Of a stretch of DNA of 64,000 bases, positions 63,135 through 64,000 are shown piece by piece. The translations under genes and the position numbers were made by a program. Position 1 is the first letter of the stretch. Every line of letters begins with the position of its first letter. The stretch comes from Brassicibacter mesophilus (lineage in GTDB: Bacteria; Bacillota; Clostridia; Tissierellales; Proteiniboraceae): contig NZ_JBNPXI010000001.1 in the NCBI RefSeq assembly GCF_050433385.1, positions 248,001-312,000 of the forward strand, given 5' to 3'. The notes beneath the pieces were generated by a model, which was given only the letters and a program-made list of their open reading frames with translations, ran no database searches and was not told where the DNA came from.

Positions 63135-64000
63135 ATGATTAAAAATAACTCAACTAATATCATTTATAATTCAATAGATAAAAATACTAAAAAAGCAAAA
63201 TTAAGAGCTGAAGTTTATCAATATAACGCTTTATCTAAAAGCGGAAAAAATGTCTATACTAATAAAGATGAATTAAGTGAATATGGCAATCAAGGTATTC
63301 TTGATCCTAATGAGGTCTCTTATTATAACCTTTTCATCAATGGTATATTACAACCAATGACAAACTATAGAATTGAAAAAGGACTACTTTTACTAGAAAC
63401 TGACGATGTTCCGCTAGAAGGGTCTCCTATTATTATTACTTTCATCACCTTTAACAAAGAAACAACCAAACTTAATATAGCCTGTGTAAAAGGCAATATA
63501 CCATCAGGTCCTATCTCTGATGAACCTGTAACAGATGCTGACATTATAATTCATAGTACTGCACAACCTATATTGCCATATTTAAAACTTGATAAAAATA
63601 TTACCTATGGTCCTGTAGTTACTTTAACAGGTCATATTAACACTTGGAAATTTGAACTAATAGTAACCAACATCGGAACTGTACCAATTAGCGATATTTC
63701 TGTGATAGACACTGTTCTTCTAGACGCTATTTCAAGTATCATAGACTTCCCTCCATCTCAAGGTGATATCGCCATAACTGATAATATAATTAACTGGAGT
63801 ATAGGTACTCTAGACATAGGAAAATCTGCTACTGCAAGTTTTGAAGTAAAAGGTTATTTTAAAGCTAGCGGCATTCGTTTCCTCGATAGAGCTTTATCAT
63901 CTGGAAATAGATTATTAGGATATATAAAATCAGACATTATCTCTGGAAAAGCAATAGAGGTTGTTAAAGGATTAGACATTACTAAAACTATTACCTCTGG
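63135..64000 (+). CDS. DUF4183 plus DUF11-repeat surface protein (cut by window end)
   Basis: The frame opens at ATG 63135, preceded by GGAAGTGAT, and runs past the window, giving at least 288 residues. Residues about 25-115 form a DUF4183 domain (EVYQYNAL; EYGNQGILDPNEVSYYNLF). Residues about 155-245 form a DUF11-type beta repeat (FELIVTNIGTVPISDISVID; WSIGTLDIGKSATASFEVKG), and a second may follow, as the sequence ends KGLDITKTITSG. There is no signal peptide. Proteins of this layout are likely spore-surface or exported adhesin-like proteins; a sigma-K-like promoter favours the spore. Confidence 0.82.
   Translation, partial: MIKNNSTNIIYNSIDKNTKKAKLRAEVYQYNALSKSGKNVYTNKDELSEYGNQGILDPNEVSYYNLFINGILQPMTNYRIEKGLLLLETDDVPLEGSPIIITFITFNKETTKLNIACVKGNIPSGPISDEPVTDADIIIHSTAQPILPYLKLDKNITYGPVVTLTGHINTWKFELIVTNIGTVPISDISVIDTVLLDAISSIIDFPPSQGDIAITDNIINWSIGTLDIGKSATASFEVKGYFKASGIRFLDRALSSGNRLLGYIKSDIISGKAIEVVKGLDITKTITS

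Noticed and set aside
1..64000. CRISPR arrays, insertion sequences, prophage or att sites
   Set aside because: No regularly spaced repeats, transposase or integrase genes, or long terminal inverted repeats were seen.

Overview
The window is AT-rich, Gram-positive, anaerobic, spore-former-like DNA, most consistent with a member of the class Clostridia. Supporting signs are strong AGGAGG ribosome sites, [FeFe]-hydrogenase maturases, a Re-citrate synthase in place of a normal one, a T-box, four metabolite riboswitches of Firmicute type, small Cys/Gly-rich and DUF4183 surface proteins, and sigma-K-like promoters. I cannot name the species. No rRNA, tRNA, CRISPR array, insertion sequence or prophage is visible.

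Layout. (1) 1-6.9 kb, minus strand: the N-terminus of a membrane sensor; xpt under a guanine riboswitch; and an unusual coupled operon with a sugar-type binding protein, two CUT1 permeases, an HlyD-like adaptor and a MacB-like protein, but no ATPase. (2) 6.9-16.6 kb, minus strand: a ten-gene Mrp/Mbh-type Na+/H+ antiporter operon in the order E-F-G-MbhD-MbhE-B-C-D-D-D. It is headed by a textbook -24/-12 (sigma-54) promoter and preceded by the gene of an AcoR-type sigma-54 activator, with three TGTTWCA repeats just beyond that gene's stop codon. (3) 16.7-19.9 kb, plus strand: a structured leader ending in a terminator, then a TM1266-type regulator, hydG and hydF. (4) 19.9-30.2 kb: putP behind a proline T-box; a small spore-type protein; pyruvate carboxylase; then icd, aconitase and Re-citrate synthase, which together make the oxidative branch from pyruvate to 2-oxoglutarate. 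(5) 30.6-39.5 kb: an M20 amidohydrolase, then a lysine riboswitch and the lysine/diaminopimelate operon lysA-lysC-dapF-asd-dapA-dapB-dapH (acetylase route). A tandem structured repeat of unknown type lies between the riboswitch and lysA. (6) 39.5-48.7 kb: single genes, namely a DUF3810 protein, serine hydrolase, M16 peptidase, peroxiredoxin, rubredoxin-like protein, EamA transporter, a sigma-K-type surface protein, a nitronate monooxygenase-like enzyme, a SleB hydrolase under a c-di-AMP riboswitch, and a Thr-rich DUF4183 protein. (7) 48.7-62.9 kb, minus strand: one tightly coupled 14-gene locus for CMP-legionaminic acid synthesis and protein glycosylation (legB, legC, legG, legI, legH/neuD, ptmE, ptmF-like, legF, ptmA-like, two unrecognised small proteins, a Maf-type glycosyltransferase, a TPR protein and a GT2-TPR protein). 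(8) 63.1 kb to the edge: a DUF4183/DUF11 surface protein, cut by the window end.

The points most worth following are the hydG leader RNA, the tandem repeat upstream of lysA, the sigma-54 wiring of the antiporter operon, and the legionaminate locus lying between two DUF4183 surface-protein genes. One of those two genes has an AC-N17-CATAnnnTA promoter. The locus also holds two small orphan genes and a GT2 enzyme that has lost its usual DxD motif.
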